This document shows, in pieces, positions 30,898 through 41,331 of a stretch of DNA of 64,000 bases. The stretch covers positions 87,298-151,297 of the forward strand of contig NZ_JADBHF010000010.1 in the NCBI RefSeq assembly GCF_017808105.1, written 5' to 3'. The notes beneath the pieces were generated by a model, which made no database searches, was not told the DNA's origin, and saw only the letters and a program-made list of their open reading frames with translations. This DNA comes from Brevibacterium renqingii. GTDB lineage: Bacteria > Actinomycetota > Actinomycetes > Actinomycetales > Brevibacteriaceae. Each line of letters starts with the position of its first letter. Position 1 is the first letter of the stretch. The translations under genes and the position numbers were made by a program.

Positions 30898-31536
30898 TCA
30901 CCGTCCGCCATCGGTGCCGTCCTCGTCGAGATGGGCGTACTTCGCATACTCCTCGGCCCGCTGCAGACCGGTGAGGACGTCGACGACCCGGTTGACCACC
31001 GTCGACGGCGGCGAATTCGAGGCCTGCACGCGGAAGGTCGCGACCTGCTGGTAGAGCGGTTCGCGTTCGCGGACCAGAGCCTGCCAGTTCTCCACCGCGG
31101 TTCCGGCGCCGCGCAGGAGCGGACGGTGCGGGGCATTGAGCCGCTGGGCGACGGTGTCGACGTCGATGTCGATGTGCACGACCTTGATCGCCGGGTGTCG
31201 CAGCTGAGCTCGGGTGCCGGGGTTGAGGATCGCTCCCCCGCCCAAGGACACGATGCCCGGGCGGTCGAGGAGGCGCCGCAGCGCCTTGCGCACGACTTCG
31301 CGTTCGAGGCGTCGGAAGTGGTCCTCACCGCGTTCGACGAAGATCTCGGCGATGACTCCGTACTGGTCCACGATATTGGCGTCGGTGTCGATCAGCGGCA
31401 GCCCGAGGCGGTCGGCCAGCAGCCGCCCGATCGTCGACTTCCCGGCCGCAGGCGGGCCGGACAGCACGATGCGCGAGAGCGCGGCGGGGACCGGTTCCAG
31501 TGGCGGAACCGGTTTCGGGATCGGGGGCTGGTTCAT
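30898..31536 (-). CDS. aroK: shikimate kinase
   Basis: AroK phosphorylates shikimate at the 3-hydroxyl with ATP. The 212-residue protein has the P-loop [11 protein letters not shown] near residue 27, the shikimate-binding DTD and FRRLE positions, and GGGAIL in the middle. A proline-rich N-terminal extension of about 20 residues and an acidic C-terminal tail are lineage features. The ATG overlaps the aroC stop by four bases. Confidence 0.95.
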   Translation of the reverse strand: MNQPPIPKPVPPLEPVPAALSRIVLSGPPAAGKSTIGRLLADRLGLPLIDTDANIVDQYGVIAEIFVERGEDHFRRLEREVVRKALRRLLDRPGIVSLGGGAILNPGTRAQLRHPAIKVVHIDIDVDTVAQRLNAPHRPLLRGAGTAVENWQALVREREPLYQQVATFRVQASNSPPSTVVNRVVDVLTGLQRAEEYAKYAHLDEDGTDGGR

Positions 31537-32732
31537 CGTCCGATGCGGAGATTCTCCGGAATGGCCGCGACATAGGCGTCCAGGTTCCGTTTCGTCTCGG
31601 CGACCGAGTCACCGCCGAACTTCTCGACCACGGCCTCGGCGAGGACGAGTCCGACCATCGCCTCGGCGACGACACCGGCGGCCGGGACCGCGCAGACGTC
31701 GGAGCGCTGGTGGTTCGCCTTCGCGGACTCCCCGGTGCTCACATCGACGGTCGACAGAGCGCGCGGGACCGTGGCGATCGGCTTCATGCCGGCCCGCACA
31801 CGCAGCGGTCCCCCGGTGCTCATGCCGCCCTCGGTGCCGCCGGCGCGATTGCTCGTGCGCCGGAACCCGTCGGGCCCGACTTCGAGTTCGTCATGGGCTC
31901 TGGATCCCGGTCGCTTCGTGGTGAGGAAGCCGTCGCCGACCTCGACGCCCTTGATCGCCTGGATGCCCATGAGGGCTCCGGCGAGGCGGGAGTCGAGGCG
32001 ACGGTCCCAGTGCACATGCGAGCCGAGTCCGGGCGGAAGGCCGTAGGCGAGGACTTCGACGACGCCGCCGAGGGTGTCGCCCGCCTTCTTCGCGGTGTCG
32101 ATCTCGGCGACCATGGCCGCCGACAGCTCCGTGTCGAAGCAGCGGACGGGGTCGGCGTCGAGTGCCGCCACGTCAGCGGCAGTGGGCAGTTCGGGCTCGG
32201 CCTCGCTGCCGTGCTCGGCCGTGCCGATCGCGACGGTGTGAGAGACGAGCGAAATGCCGAGTTCACCGAGGAACTTCGCCGCCACGGTGCCCAGAGCCAC
32301 GCGCATCGCGGTCTCGCGCGCCGAGGCGCGTTCGAGCACGGGCCGGGCCTCGTCGAAGCCGTACTTCTGCATGCCGACGATGTCCGCATGTCCCGGGCGG
32401 GGCCGGGTCAGCGGGGCGTTGCGCGCCAGGCCCTCGAGTTCGCCTTCGTCGACGGGGTCCGCGCTCATCACGGATTCCCATTTCGGCCATTCGGTGTTGC
32501 CGACCTCGATGGCCACGGGTGAGCCCAGGGTCTCGCCGTGGCGGACTCCGCCGAGGAGCCTCACCTCGTCGGCTTCGAACTTCATCCGCGACCCGCGCCC
32601 GTAGCCGAGTCGGCGGCGAGCCAGGCTCGCTCGAATGTCGTCCCTGGTGATCGGTACATGGGCGGGAAGCCCCTCAATGATCCCGGTCAGCGCCTCGCCG
32701 TGGGATTCGCCTGCAGTCAGCCATCTCAACAT
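31533..32732 (-). CDS. aroC: chorismate synthase
   Basis: AroC removes phosphate from EPSP to give chorismate, using reduced flavin. The 399-residue enzyme has [17 protein letters not shown] at the N-terminus, the [18 protein letters not shown] segment and RPGHAD near residue 110. Length is normal. It is the last common step before trpE, also in this window. It starts with ATG 10 bases after the prepilin peptidase gene. Confidence 0.97.
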   Translation of the reverse strand: MLRWLTAGESHGEALTGIIEGLPAHVPITRDDIRASLARRRLGYGRGSRMKFEADEVRLLGGVRHGETLGSPVAIEVGNTEWPKWESVMSADPVDEGELEGLARNAPLTRPRPGHADIVGMQKYGFDEARPVLERASARETAMRVALGTVAAKFLGELGISLVSHTVAIGTAEHGSEAEPELPTAADVAALDADPVRCFDTELSAAMVAEIDTAKKAGDTLGGVVEVLAYGLPPGLGSHVHWDRRLDSRLAGALMGIQAIKGVEVGDGFLTTKRPGSRAHDELEVGPDGFRRTSNRAGGTEGGMSTGGPLRVRAGMKPIATVPRALSTVDVSTGESAKANHQRSDVCAVPAAGVVAEAMVGLVLAEAVVEKFGGDSVAETKRNLDAYVAAIPENLRIGR

Positions 32733-32742
32733 TCCACCGATT

Positions 32743-33516
32743 CTACAAAACGAATGGGGCGAGCACGGACCCGAGCCACATTCCGGATAGCATCGCCGGT
32801 CCGAAGGCGATCGTCACCCCGCGCAGGCGACGGGCCCGGATCGCTTCGATGAGCGCCCATACGCAGGAGACGAGCATCATCGCCACGAGGACCGGCGCTG
32901 CGGCCCAGGGGTGGAAGAGCGCAGCCGTGGAGAAGACGACGAAGGCGAGTTTGACGTCGCCGAGGCCCATCGTCCGGGCTCCCAGCACGCGACCGAGCAG
33001 ATGCAGCCCGGCGAAAGCGAGGACAGCGATCGTACCGGCGATGAGCGCAAGGGACCAGCCGGGCCAGCGGCCGAGGACGGAGGCGAGAGCTGCGACGCCG
33101 AAGCAGACTCCGATGAGCGGCCAGACGATCCGATCGGGCAGCCGGCGCAGAAGCACATCGGCCCGGATGAGGAACGGCGTCGCTCCGGCGACCGTTCCGA
33201 GGACGAGCGCGAGGCCGATGTGGTCGACCGGGCCGCTCGAGCCGGAGACGATGCCGACCGCGGCCGGAGACGCCGTCGGCGCCGGGCCGGTCGGACCGGC
33301 GGTGCCGACCGGGAAGAGCAGTCCCGCCGCCGCGGCGATGGCGATGCCGGTGACCACGGGGCGGACTGCGCCGGGTGCGCAACCGCGAGCGAATGCGGCG
33401 GCCTGCCCGTCGTCGGCGATCCAGGTCCGGGACGTGCGGGAGAGGACGAGTCCCGTGGCCAGGGCGATGAGCACCGTCAGGACGATGACCATCCCGTGCA
33501 GCATCCCCGTCACCAC
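32743..33516 (-). CDS. type IV prepilin peptidase (A24 family)
   Basis: A 257-residue polytopic membrane protein with about seven helices and the two catalytic aspartates of A24 peptidases: one in [17 protein letters not shown] and one in [14 protein letters not shown] (GxGD motif). It lacks the N-terminal cysteine-rich methylase domain of PilD, like TadV and actinobacterial forms. It would cleave prepilin leaders at the membrane. No pilin or secretion ATPase is nearby; the place between aroE and aroC is a conserved actinobacterial arrangement. Two adjacent GTG codons at 33511-33516 are possible starts. Confidence 0.88.
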   Translation of the reverse strand: MVTGMLHGMVIVLTVLIALATGLVLSRTSRTWIADDGQAAAFARGCAPGAVRPVVTGIAIAAAAGLLFPVGTAGPTGPAPTASPAAVGIVSGSSGPVDHIGLALVLGTVAGATPFLIRADVLLRRLPDRIVWPLIGVCFGVAALASVLGRWPGWSLALIAGTIAVLAFAGLHLLGRVLGARTMGLGDVKLAFVVFSTAALFHPWAAAPVLVAMMLVSCVWALIEAIRARRLRGVTIAFGPAMLSGMWLGSVLAPFVL

Positions 33517-33528
33517 CGCGTCCTGCGA

Positions 33529-34458
33529 TCAGTCGCCGGACTCGGAGCCGGGGTGGTCGAGGGCGGCGTACATGGCCGTGCTGATCCGCTCGCGCAGCTC
33601 ATCGCCGCTCATCGTCTCAGGCGGCATCTCCGAGTTCGGGGAACCCGTCGCTGCCCGCGCGGCGGTCAGGAACATCTCGAATTGGGCGACGGCCTGCTCG
33701 ACGAGCATCGCCGTGCCCTCGACCGGACGCAGACCGTGCGCGGCGGCTGCGGCGAGGAACGCCGAGTCCTGCGCATAGGCGACGTCGAGGGCGACCCGGA
33801 CGGGGGCGTCGCCGGCGGTGGAGGAATCGTCCCAGCGCAGCTCGGGAGCCGCCTCGGCGGGCAGGGTGGAGATGACGAGTGCCGACTCAGGGATCCTCTC
33901 CAGCGGTGCCGTCGATGCAGTGATGCCGAGCCGGTCGGCGAGTTCGAGGACCCGACGGGCACGGTCGGGGCTGCGGACGAGGAAGTCGACGTGGCCGATG
34001 CCGAGTTCGCGGCAGGCCACGAGCGCCGAGGCGGCAGTGGCTCCGGCGCCGAGGATCGTCGCCCGTGAGGCCTGCAGACTCGCCGGCTCTCCGGGAGCGC
34101 GGGCCGCCAGGTGCGGGGCGATCGCGCGCACGATCCCGCGCACGTCCGTGTTCGCGACCTGCACCTGCTCCCCCGTGCGCACGAGCGTGTTGCCGGCGCC
34201 GGTGAGCTCCGCCGTGTCCTCGATCGTCCAGCCGCGTGCGTCGGCGAGGTCGACCAACCGGTCCTTCAGCGGCATGGTCAGCGAGAAACCGGTGTGTGCG
34301 GGGTGGTCGTCGAGGAAGGTCTCGAGCTCATCGGCCCCGAGGTCGACGCGGGAGTATTCGCTCGTGTCCAGGCCGAGGGCCGCGAACGCGCAGCGGTGCA
34401 GCAGCGGTGACTTCGAATGGGCGATCGGCCGCCCGAGCACTGCGGCGAGGATCCTCAT
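33529..34458 (-). CDS. aroE: shikimate dehydrogenase
   Basis: AroE reduces 3-dehydroshikimate to shikimate with NADPH. The 309-residue protein has the substrate motif HSKSPLLHR near residue 14, the catalytic MPLKD lysine near 64, NTDVRG and a glycine-rich nucleotide loop LGAGATAASAL. A C-terminal stretch of about 35 residues rich in Glu, Ser and Pro goes beyond typical forms. The ATG overlaps the mltG stop by four bases. Confidence 0.94.
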   Translation of the reverse strand: MRILAAVLGRPIAHSKSPLLHRCAFAALGLDTSEYSRVDLGADELETFLDDHPAHTGFSLTMPLKDRLVDLADARGWTIEDTAELTGAGNTLVRTGEQVQVANTDVRGIVRAIAPHLAARAPGEPASLQASRATILGAGATAASALVACRELGIGHVDFLVRSPDRARRVLELADRLGITASTAPLERIPESALVISTLPAEAAPELRWDDSSTAGDAPVRVALDVAYAQDSAFLAAAAAHGLRPVEGTAMLVEQAVAQFEMFLTAARAATGSPNSEMPPETMSGDELRERISTAMYAALDHPGSESGD

Positions 34459-35597
34459 CCCTCACCACTGTCCTCGCTGTGCTCCTTGAGCCATCTGCGG
34501 TAGATCTCGACGTTCTTCTTGTGCTCGGCGTACGTGTCCGCGAACTTCGTCTCACCCGTGTCGGGGTTCGTGGCCACGAAGAACTGCCAGTCGCCCTTCG
34601 TCGGGTCGAGCGCGGCGTCCACGGCACCGGAGCTCGGGGCGTTGATCGGGCCGGGAGGCAGTCCCTTCTTCTTGTACGTGTTGTACGGAGAATCCGACTG
34701 ACGTTCCTTCTTCGTCGTCGTCAGATCCGAACGGGCTCCGTGGATATAGGCCACGGTGGCATCGGACTGCAGCAGTCCGCCGGTCTTCGAATGGTCGGAG
34801 ATCCGGTTGAGGAAGACCCGGGCGACCTTCTTGCGCACCTCTTCGTCCCCTGGGGACTCCTTCTCCACGAGGCTGGCCAGGGTGAGAACACGATTGGCGT
34901 CCTTGTCCTCGATGCCCTTCTCGTCGAGTTCGCTCGCGGTCTTGTCGACCATCTCCTGGACGACTTGCTCGGCGGTCTTCGTCTTGTCGAGGTCGTAGGT
35001 CGCCGGGTAGAGATAGCCCTCGAGGCTCGGTGCCTCGATCTCGAGTCCGTAGTCCTTCGGCGTCTTGTCGTCGATGGCCTTGTCGACCTCGTCGGCGTTC
35101 ATTCCCGATTCGATCATGATCGATTTGATCTCTTCGACCTGTTTGCCCTCGGCGATGGTGATCTTCGGCGGCGCGATCGGGTTGATGAGCGCTTCGACCG
35201 CGGCCTCCGAGCTCATCTTCTCCCGCATCGTCCAGGTTCCCGCTTGGATGGTCGCGTCACGGCGTTCGACTTCGTCGAGGAAGGGTTCGGAGTTCATGAT
35301 CACGCCCTCTTCGACCAGCTGGTTGGCCACGGTGCGTGCGGAGGACCCGGGGGCGATCTCGATCGACACCTCATCGGTGCCCTTCCCCTCGTAGTCGCCT
35401 TTCGGGCCGAAGAGGTCGTCGAACACGCCGCCGGCGGCCCTGACACCGAAGAATCCCCCGATGCCGAAGACGAGGACGCAGATGACCACGATCGTCGTGG
35501 TGCGTCGCCTGCGCATCATCCGACGCCGCTTCTTCTCTCGGATCTCCGACCGGGTCAGGCCCTCGTCTGCCGAGAACTCACCTGGGAACGGGCTCAT
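34455..35597 (-). CDS. mltG: endolytic transglycosylase MltG
   Basis: MltG cuts nascent peptidoglycan strands near the membrane and helps end glycan synthesis. The 380-residue protein has a basic cytosolic start (KKRRRMMRRRRT), one transmembrane helix (about 35-55), a LysM-like segment and a YceG domain with EGYLYPATY, the catalytic-region LASLVEKES and SPYNTYKKKGLPPGPI. It has an AGGAG ribosome site and overlaps the ruvX stop by four bases. Confidence 0.95.
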   Translation of the reverse strand: MSPFPGEFSADEGLTRSEIREKKRRRMMRRRRTTTIVVICVLVFGIGGFFGVRAAGGVFDDLFGPKGDYEGKGTDEVSIEIAPGSSARTVANQLVEEGVIMNSEPFLDEVERRDATIQAGTWTMREKMSSEAAVEALINPIAPPKITIAEGKQVEEIKSIMIESGMNADEVDKAIDDKTPKDYGLEIEAPSLEGYLYPATYDLDKTKTAEQVVQEMVDKTASELDEKGIEDKDANRVLTLASLVEKESPGDEEVRKKVARVFLNRISDHSKTGGLLQSDATVAYIHGARSDLTTTKKERQSDSPYNTYKKKGLPPGPINAPSSGAVDAALDPTKGDWQFFVATNPDTGETKFADTYAEHKKNVEIYRRWLKEHSEDSGEG

Positions 35598-36070
35598 TGC
35601 TCACTCTCCTCGTCGGGCATCTCGCGTCCGGCGGGGGCACCGGTGTTGTGTTCGAACTCGAGGGCGTTCTGCAGGATGATCACGGCCGCCTGGGCGTCGA
35701 CGATCTCTCGGCGCTGGCGCGACGTTTTCCCGGCCGCAGCCAGGGCGTGGTGGGCTTCGACGGTCGTGAAGCGTTCGTCGATCAGTCGGATGGGGGCGCC
35801 GGTCGCCTCGGCGATCGCGCGCGCGAAACTCAGCGCCGAGGCGGCCGCGGCCCGGGCGGCCCCGTCGAGGGACTTCGGGTCCCCCACGAGGATCTCGATG
35901 GGTTCGTACTCCGCGACGATCTCGCGCAGCTGCTTCAGTGCCGCCGGTTCGTCTTTGCGCCGCAACACGGTCAGCGGGGTCGCGAGGATGCCGTCGGGGT
36001 CGCTGGCTGCGACCCCGATCCGCACCGCACCGATGTCGAGGCCCAGACGGCGACCTCGGCGGAAACTCAC
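35594..36070 (-). CDS. ruvX: RuvX/YqgF Holliday junction resolvase-like protein
   Basis: A 158-residue RNase H-fold protein of the YqgF family, linked in various bacteria to pre-16S rRNA maturation and proposed as a Holliday junction resolvase. It has RRLGLDIGAVRIGVAASD with the first acidic residue, the GDPKSLDG segment, LIDERFTTVEA and VDAQAAVIILQ. The GTG start overlaps the alaS stop by four bases. Its C-terminus is acidic. The in vivo substrate is not settled for the family. Confidence 0.93.
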   Translation of the reverse strand: MSFRRGRRLGLDIGAVRIGVAASDPDGILATPLTVLRRKDEPAALKQLREIVAEYEPIEILVGDPKSLDGAARAAAASALSFARAIAEATGAPIRLIDERFTTVEAHHALAAAGKTSRQRREIVDAQAAVIILQNALEFEHNTGAPAGREMPDEESEQ

Positions 36071-38721
36071 TGGATGGCCGCCTTGACGGCCGCGATGGCG
36101 GCCGGGATCGCTGCCGGGTCGCTGCCGCCGCCCTGGGCGAGGTCGGGTTTGCCGCCGCCTCCGCCGCCGAGCTCGCCGCAGGCCTGGGACACGAGCCGAC
36201 CGGCCTGCAGTCCGACTGTGCGGGCCGCCTCGGTGGTCGCGATGACCACGACGGGTTTGCCGCTGCTCACACCGAGTCCCAGCACCACGGCCTGACGGTC
36301 GCTCACCCGTGCACGGAGATCGGTGACGACGGTGCGGACGTCTCCGCCGCTTGCGACCTCGCCGAGATCGGCGACGACGAAGAGCGTCGCGCCCACGGTC
36401 TGGGCGTCGTCGAGGAACTTCCCGGCCGAGGCCAGCAGCTGCTGGGAGTTCAGACGCGAGATCTCCTTCTCAGCATCCTTGAGGCGGCTCATCAGATCGG
36501 AGACGCGGCCGGGCACGTCGGTGCCCGGGACCTTGAGCATCTCCGAGAGCGAGGACACGATGGTCCGCTCCGCGGCCAGGGACCGGAAGGCGTCCATGCC
36601 CACGGCTGCTTCGATGCGCCGCACGCCGGAGCCGACGGAGGCTTCGGAGAGCACGGAGATCGGCCCGACCTGGGCAGACGCGCCGACGTGGGTGCCGCCG
36701 CACAGTTCGCGGGAGAAGGGACCGCCGATGTCGACGACGCGCACGATGTTCGGGTACTTCTCGCCGAACAGTGCCATGGCTCCGGACTTCCGGGCCTCGT
36801 CGAAGGGCATGTACTCGGTGCCGACCTCGTAGTTCGAGCGCACCGCGAGGTTGGCGACCTCTTCGATCTCGGCGCGCATCTGGGTGCTCGGGGCTTCGGG
36901 GAACGAGTAGTCGAAGCGCATATAGCCGGGCTGGTTGAGCGAGCCCGCCTGCACGGCGTGGTTGCCGAGGATCTCACGCAGCGCCGCGTGGACGAGGTGG
37001 GTCGCGGTGTGCGCCTGGGCGCCCTGGAAACGGTGGTCGTGGTCGACGGCGGCAAGCACCTCGTCGCCGGTGTGCAGCTCTCCGTCGATGATCTCCACGC
37101 GGTGGGCGGGCAGGCCCTTGACCGGGTTCTGCACGTCGGTGACGCGGGCGGTGAACCCATGGCCGGAGATCAGGCCGATATCGGCCCGCTGGCCGCCGGA
37201 CTCCGCGTAGAAGGGGGTGAGATCGAGGACGACATCGCCGCTCTGCCCGGTCGTGAGCACCTCGGCGGCCGCGCCGTCGACGACGATTCCGCGGACGCGT
37301 GTGTCGGTTTCGAGCCGGTCGTAGCCGACGAACTCGCTCGTTCCTTCGTCGAGGAGGGCCGAATAGGCCGACAGGTCGGTGTGCCCGCCGCCCTTCTTGG
37401 CCTTCGCGTCGGCCTTGGCGCGAGTGCGCTGCTGGCTCATGAGCTCTCGGAAACCGGCCTCGTCGACGCTCAGTCCGGCCTCGGCGGCCATCTCGAGGGT
37501 GAGATCGATGGGGAATCCGTGCGTGTCATGGAGGGCGAAGGCGATGTCGCCGCTGATGGTCTTCTCGGATCCGGCGAGGGACTCCGCCGCGTTCGCGAAC
37601 AGCTGGGTGCCGGATTCGAGGGTGCGCAGGAACGCCTTCTCCTCGGCATAGGCCACGCGTGAGATCCGGTCGAACTCCGTTTCGAGTTCCGGGTACGACA
37701 GCTTCATCGCCTGCATCGACACGGGCAGCAGTTCGGGCAGGACTTCGTCCTTGACTCCGAGCAGGCGCATTGCGCGCACAGCACGGCGGAGCAGTCGGCG
37801 GAGGATGTAGCCGCGTCCTTCATTGCCCGGGCGGACTCCGTCGCCGATGATGATCAGCGCCGAGCGGACGTGGTCGGCGACGACGCGCATCTGCACGTCC
37901 GCTTGCTCATCATTGCCGTAGGCTCGGCCGGACAGACGGCTGGCGGCTTCGATGACGGGGAACACCTCGTCGATCTCGTACATGTTCTCCACACCCTGCA
38001 GCAGGAAGGCCACGCGCTCGAGACCCATGCCGGTGTCGATGTTCTTCGCCGGCAGCTCGCCTGCGATGTCGAAGTCGACCTTCGAGCGGACCTCGCTGAG
38101 CTCGAACTCCATGAACACGAGGTTCCAGATCTCGATGTAGCGGTCTTCGTCGGCCACGGGGCCGCCTTCGACTCCGTAGTCGGGTCCGCGGTCGAAGTAG
38201 ATCTCCGAGCAGTACCCGCCGGGGCCGGGCTGGCCGGTGTGCCAGAAGTTGTCCTCGCTGTCGCGCAGCTGGATCCGATGGCGTGGGATCGAGGTCTCCT
38301 CGAGCCACAAGTCGATCGTCTCCGAATCGTCCTCGTGCACGGTCGCCCACAGGAGCTCAGGGTCGAACCCGAGTCCGCCCTCGGCGATGGGGTTCGTCAG
38401 CAGTCCCCAGGCGAACCGGATGGCCTCGCGTTTGAAGTAGTCGCCGAAGGAGAAGTTGCCGTTCATCTGGAAGAAGGTGCCGTGGCGCGTCGTCTTTCCG
38501 ACCTCTTCGATATCGGCGGTGCGCACGCACTTCTGCACGCTCGTGGCACGGTTGAACGGAGCGGGTTCACGGCCGGTGAGGTAGGGGATGAACTGAACCA
38601 TTCCTGCGATGTTGAACAGGATGGACGGATCGGAGCTGATCACCGACGCTGAGGGGACCACGGTGTGCCCGTTCGCTTCGAAGTAGTCCAACCAGCGTTG
38701 TTTGATCTCTGCCGTCTTCAA
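36067..38721 (-). CDS. alaS: alanyl-tRNA synthetase
   Basis: AlaS charges tRNA-Ala and edits mischarged serine or glycine. The 884-residue enzyme has the class II core (RWLDYFEANGHTVVPSAS, GMVQFIPYL, SVQKCVRTADIEEVG), an editing domain with the zinc-site HTATHLVHAAL and CGGTHVGAS, and a C-terminal glycine-rich C-Ala domain. A TTG start at 38719-38721 is chosen: it gives the family N-terminus KTAEIKQRW and has AAAGG upstream. A GTG at 38734-38736 or a start farther upstream is less likely. Confidence 0.95.
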   Translation of the reverse strand: MKTAEIKQRWLDYFEANGHTVVPSASVISSDPSILFNIAGMVQFIPYLTGREPAPFNRATSVQKCVRTADIEEVGKTTRHGTFFQMNGNFSFGDYFKREAIRFAWGLLTNPIAEGGLGFDPELLWATVHEDDSETIDLWLEETSIPRHRIQLRDSEDNFWHTGQPGPGGYCSEIYFDRGPDYGVEGGPVADEDRYIEIWNLVFMEFELSEVRSKVDFDIAGELPAKNIDTGMGLERVAFLLQGVENMYEIDEVFPVIEAASRLSGRAYGNDEQADVQMRVVADHVRSALIIIGDGVRPGNEGRGYILRRLLRRAVRAMRLLGVKDEVLPELLPVSMQAMKLSYPELETEFDRISRVAYAEEKAFLRTLESGTQLFANAAESLAGSEKTISGDIAFALHDTHGFPIDLTLEMAAEAGLSVDEAGFRELMSQQRTRAKADAKAKKGGGHTDLSAYSALLDEGTSEFVGYDRLETDTRVRGIVVDGAAAEVLTTGQSGDVVLDLTPFYAESGGQRADIGLISGHGFTARVTDVQNPVKGLPAHRVEIIDGELHTGDEVLAAVDHDHRFQGAQAHTATHLVHAALREILGNHAVQAGSLNQPGYMRFDYSFPEAPSTQMRAEIEEVANLAVRSNYEVGTEYMPFDEARKSGAMALFGEKYPNIVRVVDIGGPFSRELCGGTHVGASAQVGPISVLSEASVGSGVRRIEAAVGMDAFRSLAAERTIVSSLSEMLKVPGTDVPGRVSDLMSRLKDAEKEISRLNSQQLLASAGKFLDDAQTVGATLFVVADLGEVASGGDVRTVVTDLRARVSDRQAVVLGLGVSSGKPVVVIATTEAARTVGLQAGRLVSQACGELGGGGGGKPDLAQGGGSDPAAIPAAIAAVKAAIQ

Positions 38722-38791
38722 TCCAAGACCTTTCACGAATTGCCCGTGCGCACCGGCACTCACTCATGCGTACCCGCACTTACCAGGGACT

Positions 38792-38797
38792 AGTTTA
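38792..38797 (-). promoter_or_regulatory. predicted alaS -10 element
   Basis: TAAACT on the minus strand fits TANNNT in the only AT-rich patch between the rpsD terminator and alaS (about 38790-38815, with TATTGTGGTTGA just upstream). It predicts a leader of about 65 bases. The -35 match is poor. Confidence 0.4.
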
Positions 38798-38905
38798 ATG
38801 GCTCAACCACAATATGCGAGGCCGCGCGGCGTGCCGACGCCGACCCGCCGTGCCCGGCCCGTCGTGAACCGTGCTCCGGCCCAGCGGCCGCTCTTGCGGT
38901 GAATG

Positions 38906-38942
38906 CACGACTGCCCGGAACCAGCGGTCCCGGGCAGTCGTG
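38906..38942 (-). terminator. strong hairpin terminator after rpsD
   Basis: CACGACTGCCCGG (38906-38918) pairs perfectly with CCGGGCAGTCGTG (38930-38942); inner bases extend the stem toward a 3-base loop with one G-U pair. It lies 27 bases past the rpsD stop. No U-tract is seen, but stem strength makes termination likely. Confidence 0.75.
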
Positions 38943-38969
38943 GTGACGCTCTGCGTTTCGCTCAGCCGA

Positions 38970-39596
38970 TCAGCGCGAGTAGAACTCGACGACGAGCTGC
39001 ACGTCGCAGGTGACCGGCACCTCTTCGCGCTTCGGGGTGCGCAGGAGGGTGGCCTGCAGGCCCTCGAGGTTGACGTTGAGGTAGCCCGGGACTGCGGGCA
39101 GGACGTCCTTGTGGCCGCCGGCGGCGGCGACCTGGAACGGATCCATCGATGCCGACCGTTCGTGAACCTGGATGGTCTGGCCTTCCTTCACGCGGAAGGA
39201 GGGACGGTCCACGCGCTGTCCGTCGACCGTGATGTGACGGTGCACGACGAACTGGCGGGCCTGGGCCATGGTGCGGGCGAAGCCGGCGCGCAGGACGAGG
39301 GCGTCGAGACGCGATTCGAGGAGCTCGACCATGGTCTCACCGGTCAGACCGGGGAGGCGGCTGGCTTCTTTGTAGGTCTTGAGCATCTGAGCCTCACGGA
39401 CGCCGTACTGCGCGCGCAGACGCTGCTTCTCCTTGAGGCGGACCGAGTAGTCGCTGTCATTGCGACGACGGGCGCGGCCGTGCTCGCCCGGAGGGTAAGG
39501 ACGACGCTCGAAGTACTTCTCGGCCTTGGGTGTCAGAGCAATGCCGAGGGCGCGCGAGAGGCGCGTCATGCGGCGGTTGCGTGCTGGTGCTGGCAC
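38970..39596 (-). CDS. rpsD: 30S ribosomal protein S4
   Basis: S4 nucleates assembly of the 30S body by binding 16S rRNA and can regulate its own synthesis. The 208-residue protein has RALGIALTPKAEKYFERRPYPPG near the start, LRAQYGVREAQMLKTY and the S4 RNA-binding domain (ESRLDALVLRAGFARTMAQA, about 95-155). The GTG at 39594-39596 is chosen for its AAAGG site; an ATG pair six codons upstream lacks one. The gene is monocistronic, bounded by promoter and terminator. It has no zinc-cysteine knob at the N-terminus. Confidence 0.96.
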   Translation of the reverse strand: MPAPARNRRMTRLSRALGIALTPKAEKYFERRPYPPGEHGRARRRNDSDYSVRLKEKQRLRAQYGVREAQMLKTYKEASRLPGLTGETMVELLESRLDALVLRAGFARTMAQARQFVVHRHITVDGQRVDRPSFRVKEGQTIQVHERSASMDPFQVAAAGGHKDVLPAVPGYLNVNLEGLQATLLRTPKREEVPVTCDVQLVVEFYSR

Positions 39597-39717
39597 TGTA
39601 TTACCTTTCATCAATATGGTTCGTCACGACCGGCCTGAGGTTCTCGCCCTGATCGCAACCGTTGTTTCCCCGGATGGGAAAGAGGGATTGAGCGTCGAGA
39701 TCCGCTCGCACCGACCG

Positions 39718-39747
39718 CCTTTAGGGTGCAGGCACAACAGCTGTCAA
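39718..39747 (-). promoter_or_regulatory. rpsD promoter
   Basis: On the minus strand a perfect -35 TTGACA (39747-39742) is followed after 18 bases by TAAAGG (39723-39718). It gives a leader of about 115 bases before the rpsD GTG, long enough for autoregulation by S4, although no known leader fold was recognised. A TAGGAT hexamer overlapping the -35 could be a second -10. Confidence 0.65.
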
Positions 39748-39879
39748 TCCTAGCGGGTGCGCGCGGTCCGCCGCAAAGCCGATCGGCGTGTCCGCGACTG
39801 TGATCTTCCCGACTCCCCGCCCACTCGCAGCGGTCGGCCTGTCACCCATCGTGGCTTTCGACGGCGGCGTCTTCGAAGG

Positions 39880-41331
39880 TCAGGGTCGCAGGAGGCGGTT
39901 GAGGTTCTCCAGCCGTTCGGCCATCGACCGTTCCATGCCGTTCGTGCTCGGCGTGTAGTAGCGCTTGCCCCGCAGCGTCTCGGGCAGATACTCCTGATCG
40001 GCCACCCCGTGCGGGTAGTCGTGTGAGTACTTGTATCCGTGACCGTGGCCGAGTTCCTTGGCACCCGGATAATGGGCGTCGCGCAGGTGGGTCGGCACCT
40101 GCCCTGCCAGGCCGTTCTTCACGTCGGCGATGGCGGCGTCGAGTGCGCGGTAGCTGGCGTTCGACTTCGGTGCCAGAGCCAGGTAGGTGACGGCTTCGGC
40201 GAGCGGGATCCGACCTTCGGGCATGCCGATGTTCTGTACGGCGGTGGATGCGGCGACGGCGATGGGCAGCGCCTGCGGGTCGGCCATGCCGATGTCCTCA
40301 GCGGCGGAGATGACGACCCGGCGGGCGATGAAGCGCGGATCCTCACCCGCGACGATCATCCGCGCCAGATAGTGCAGCGCCGCGTCGACGTCGGAGCCGC
40401 GGATGGATTTGATGAACGCGGAGACGACGTCGTAGTGCTGATCGCCGTTGCGGTCGTAGCGCAACACGGTCTCGCTGCTCGCCTCGGCGCAGGCCTGTTC
40501 GGTGATGCGGATCGGCGTCTCGGCCTCTTCGCCGTCCTCGGCCTCGTTGACCTCATCGTCCTCGCCGGCCCGACCGGCCGCGGCCTGGGCCGCGGCGATC
40601 CCTGCGGCCGCCTCGAGCACTGTCAGGGAACGCCGAGCATCGGCTCCAGCGATGCGGACGATGAAGTCGCGAGCCTCGGCGGCGAGCTCGAACTGCCCGG
40701 CCAGGCCCCGTTCGCTCTCGATCGCACGGTCCAGCAGGTTGCCCACCGCGGCATCGTCGAGGGGACGGAGGGTGAGCATGAGTGAGCGTGAGAGCAGCGG
40801 CGAGATGACGGAGAACGAGGGATTCTCCGTCGTGGCTGCGACGAGGACGACCAGACGGTTCTCCACCGCCGGCAGCAGGGCGTCCTGCTGGGCCTTGGAG
40901 AAGCGGTGGATCTCGTCGAGGAAGAGCACCGTCGTGCGGCCGTACATCTCCCTTTCGCGACGGGCGTTCTCGATCACCTGCCGCACGTCCTTGACCCCGG
41001 CGGTGATCGCGGAGAGTTCGACGAAGGTGCGTCCCGGAGCATGGGAGATCACATGCGCCAGAGTCGTCTTCCCGACGCCCGGCGGGCCCCACAGGATCAC
41101 CGAGGAGGCCCCCGCCCGGTCTCCCCCGCTGGCCTCGACGAGCTGGTTGAGCGGGGAGCCGGGGAAGGTCAGATGCTCCTGCCCGACGACCTCGCTCAGC
41201 GTGCGCGGACGCATCCGCACGGCCAGGGGGTCCAGCGCCCGGCCGGAAGAGCTGTTCGCAGAACCGGTGAAGCCCGGACCAGGCGGTTCCTGGTCCGGGC
41301 CGTCGGAGAACAGATTCGGTTCCTGGCTCAT
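39880..41331 (-). CDS. rarA: replication-associated recombination protein RarA (MgsA) ATPase
   Basis: RarA is an AAA+ ATPase of the clamp-loader type that works at stalled replication forks. The 483-residue protein has an acidic N-terminus with NLFSDGP (a possible clamp-interacting motif), Walker [10 protein letters not shown] near residue 83, Walker [17 protein letters not shown] and a C-terminal MgsA domain with [17 protein letters not shown]. An acidic insert near 275-300 ([16 protein letters not shown]) is unusual. The ATG shares one base with the aspS stop (TGATG). Confidence 0.94.
   Translation of the reverse strand: MSQEPNLFSDGPDQEPPGPGFTGSANSSSGRALDPLAVRMRPRTLSEVVGQEHLTFPGSPLNQLVEASGGDRAGASSVILWGPPGVGKTTLAHVISHAPGRTFVELSAITAGVKDVRQVIENARREREMYGRTTVLFLDEIHRFSKAQQDALLPAVENRLVVLVAATTENPSFSVISPLLSRSLMLTLRPLDDAAVGNLLDRAIESERGLAGQFELAAEARDFIVRIAGADARRSLTVLEAAAGIAAAQAAAGRAGEDDEVNEAEDGEEAETPIRITEQACAEASSETVLRYDRNGDQHYDVVSAFIKSIRGSDVDAALHYLARMIVAGEDPRFIARRVVISAAEDIGMADPQALPIAVAASTAVQNIGMPEGRIPLAEAVTYLALAPKSNASYRALDAAIADVKNGLAGQVPTHLRDAHYPGAKELGHGHGYKYSHDYPHGVADQEYLPETLRGKRYYTPSTNGMERSMAERLENLNRLLRP

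Noticed and set aside
39597..39879. tRNA or small RNA gene in the 283-base rarA-rpsD gap
   Set aside because: No cloverleaf-forming stems or CCA-type ends were found; the gap holds the rpsD promoter and leader.
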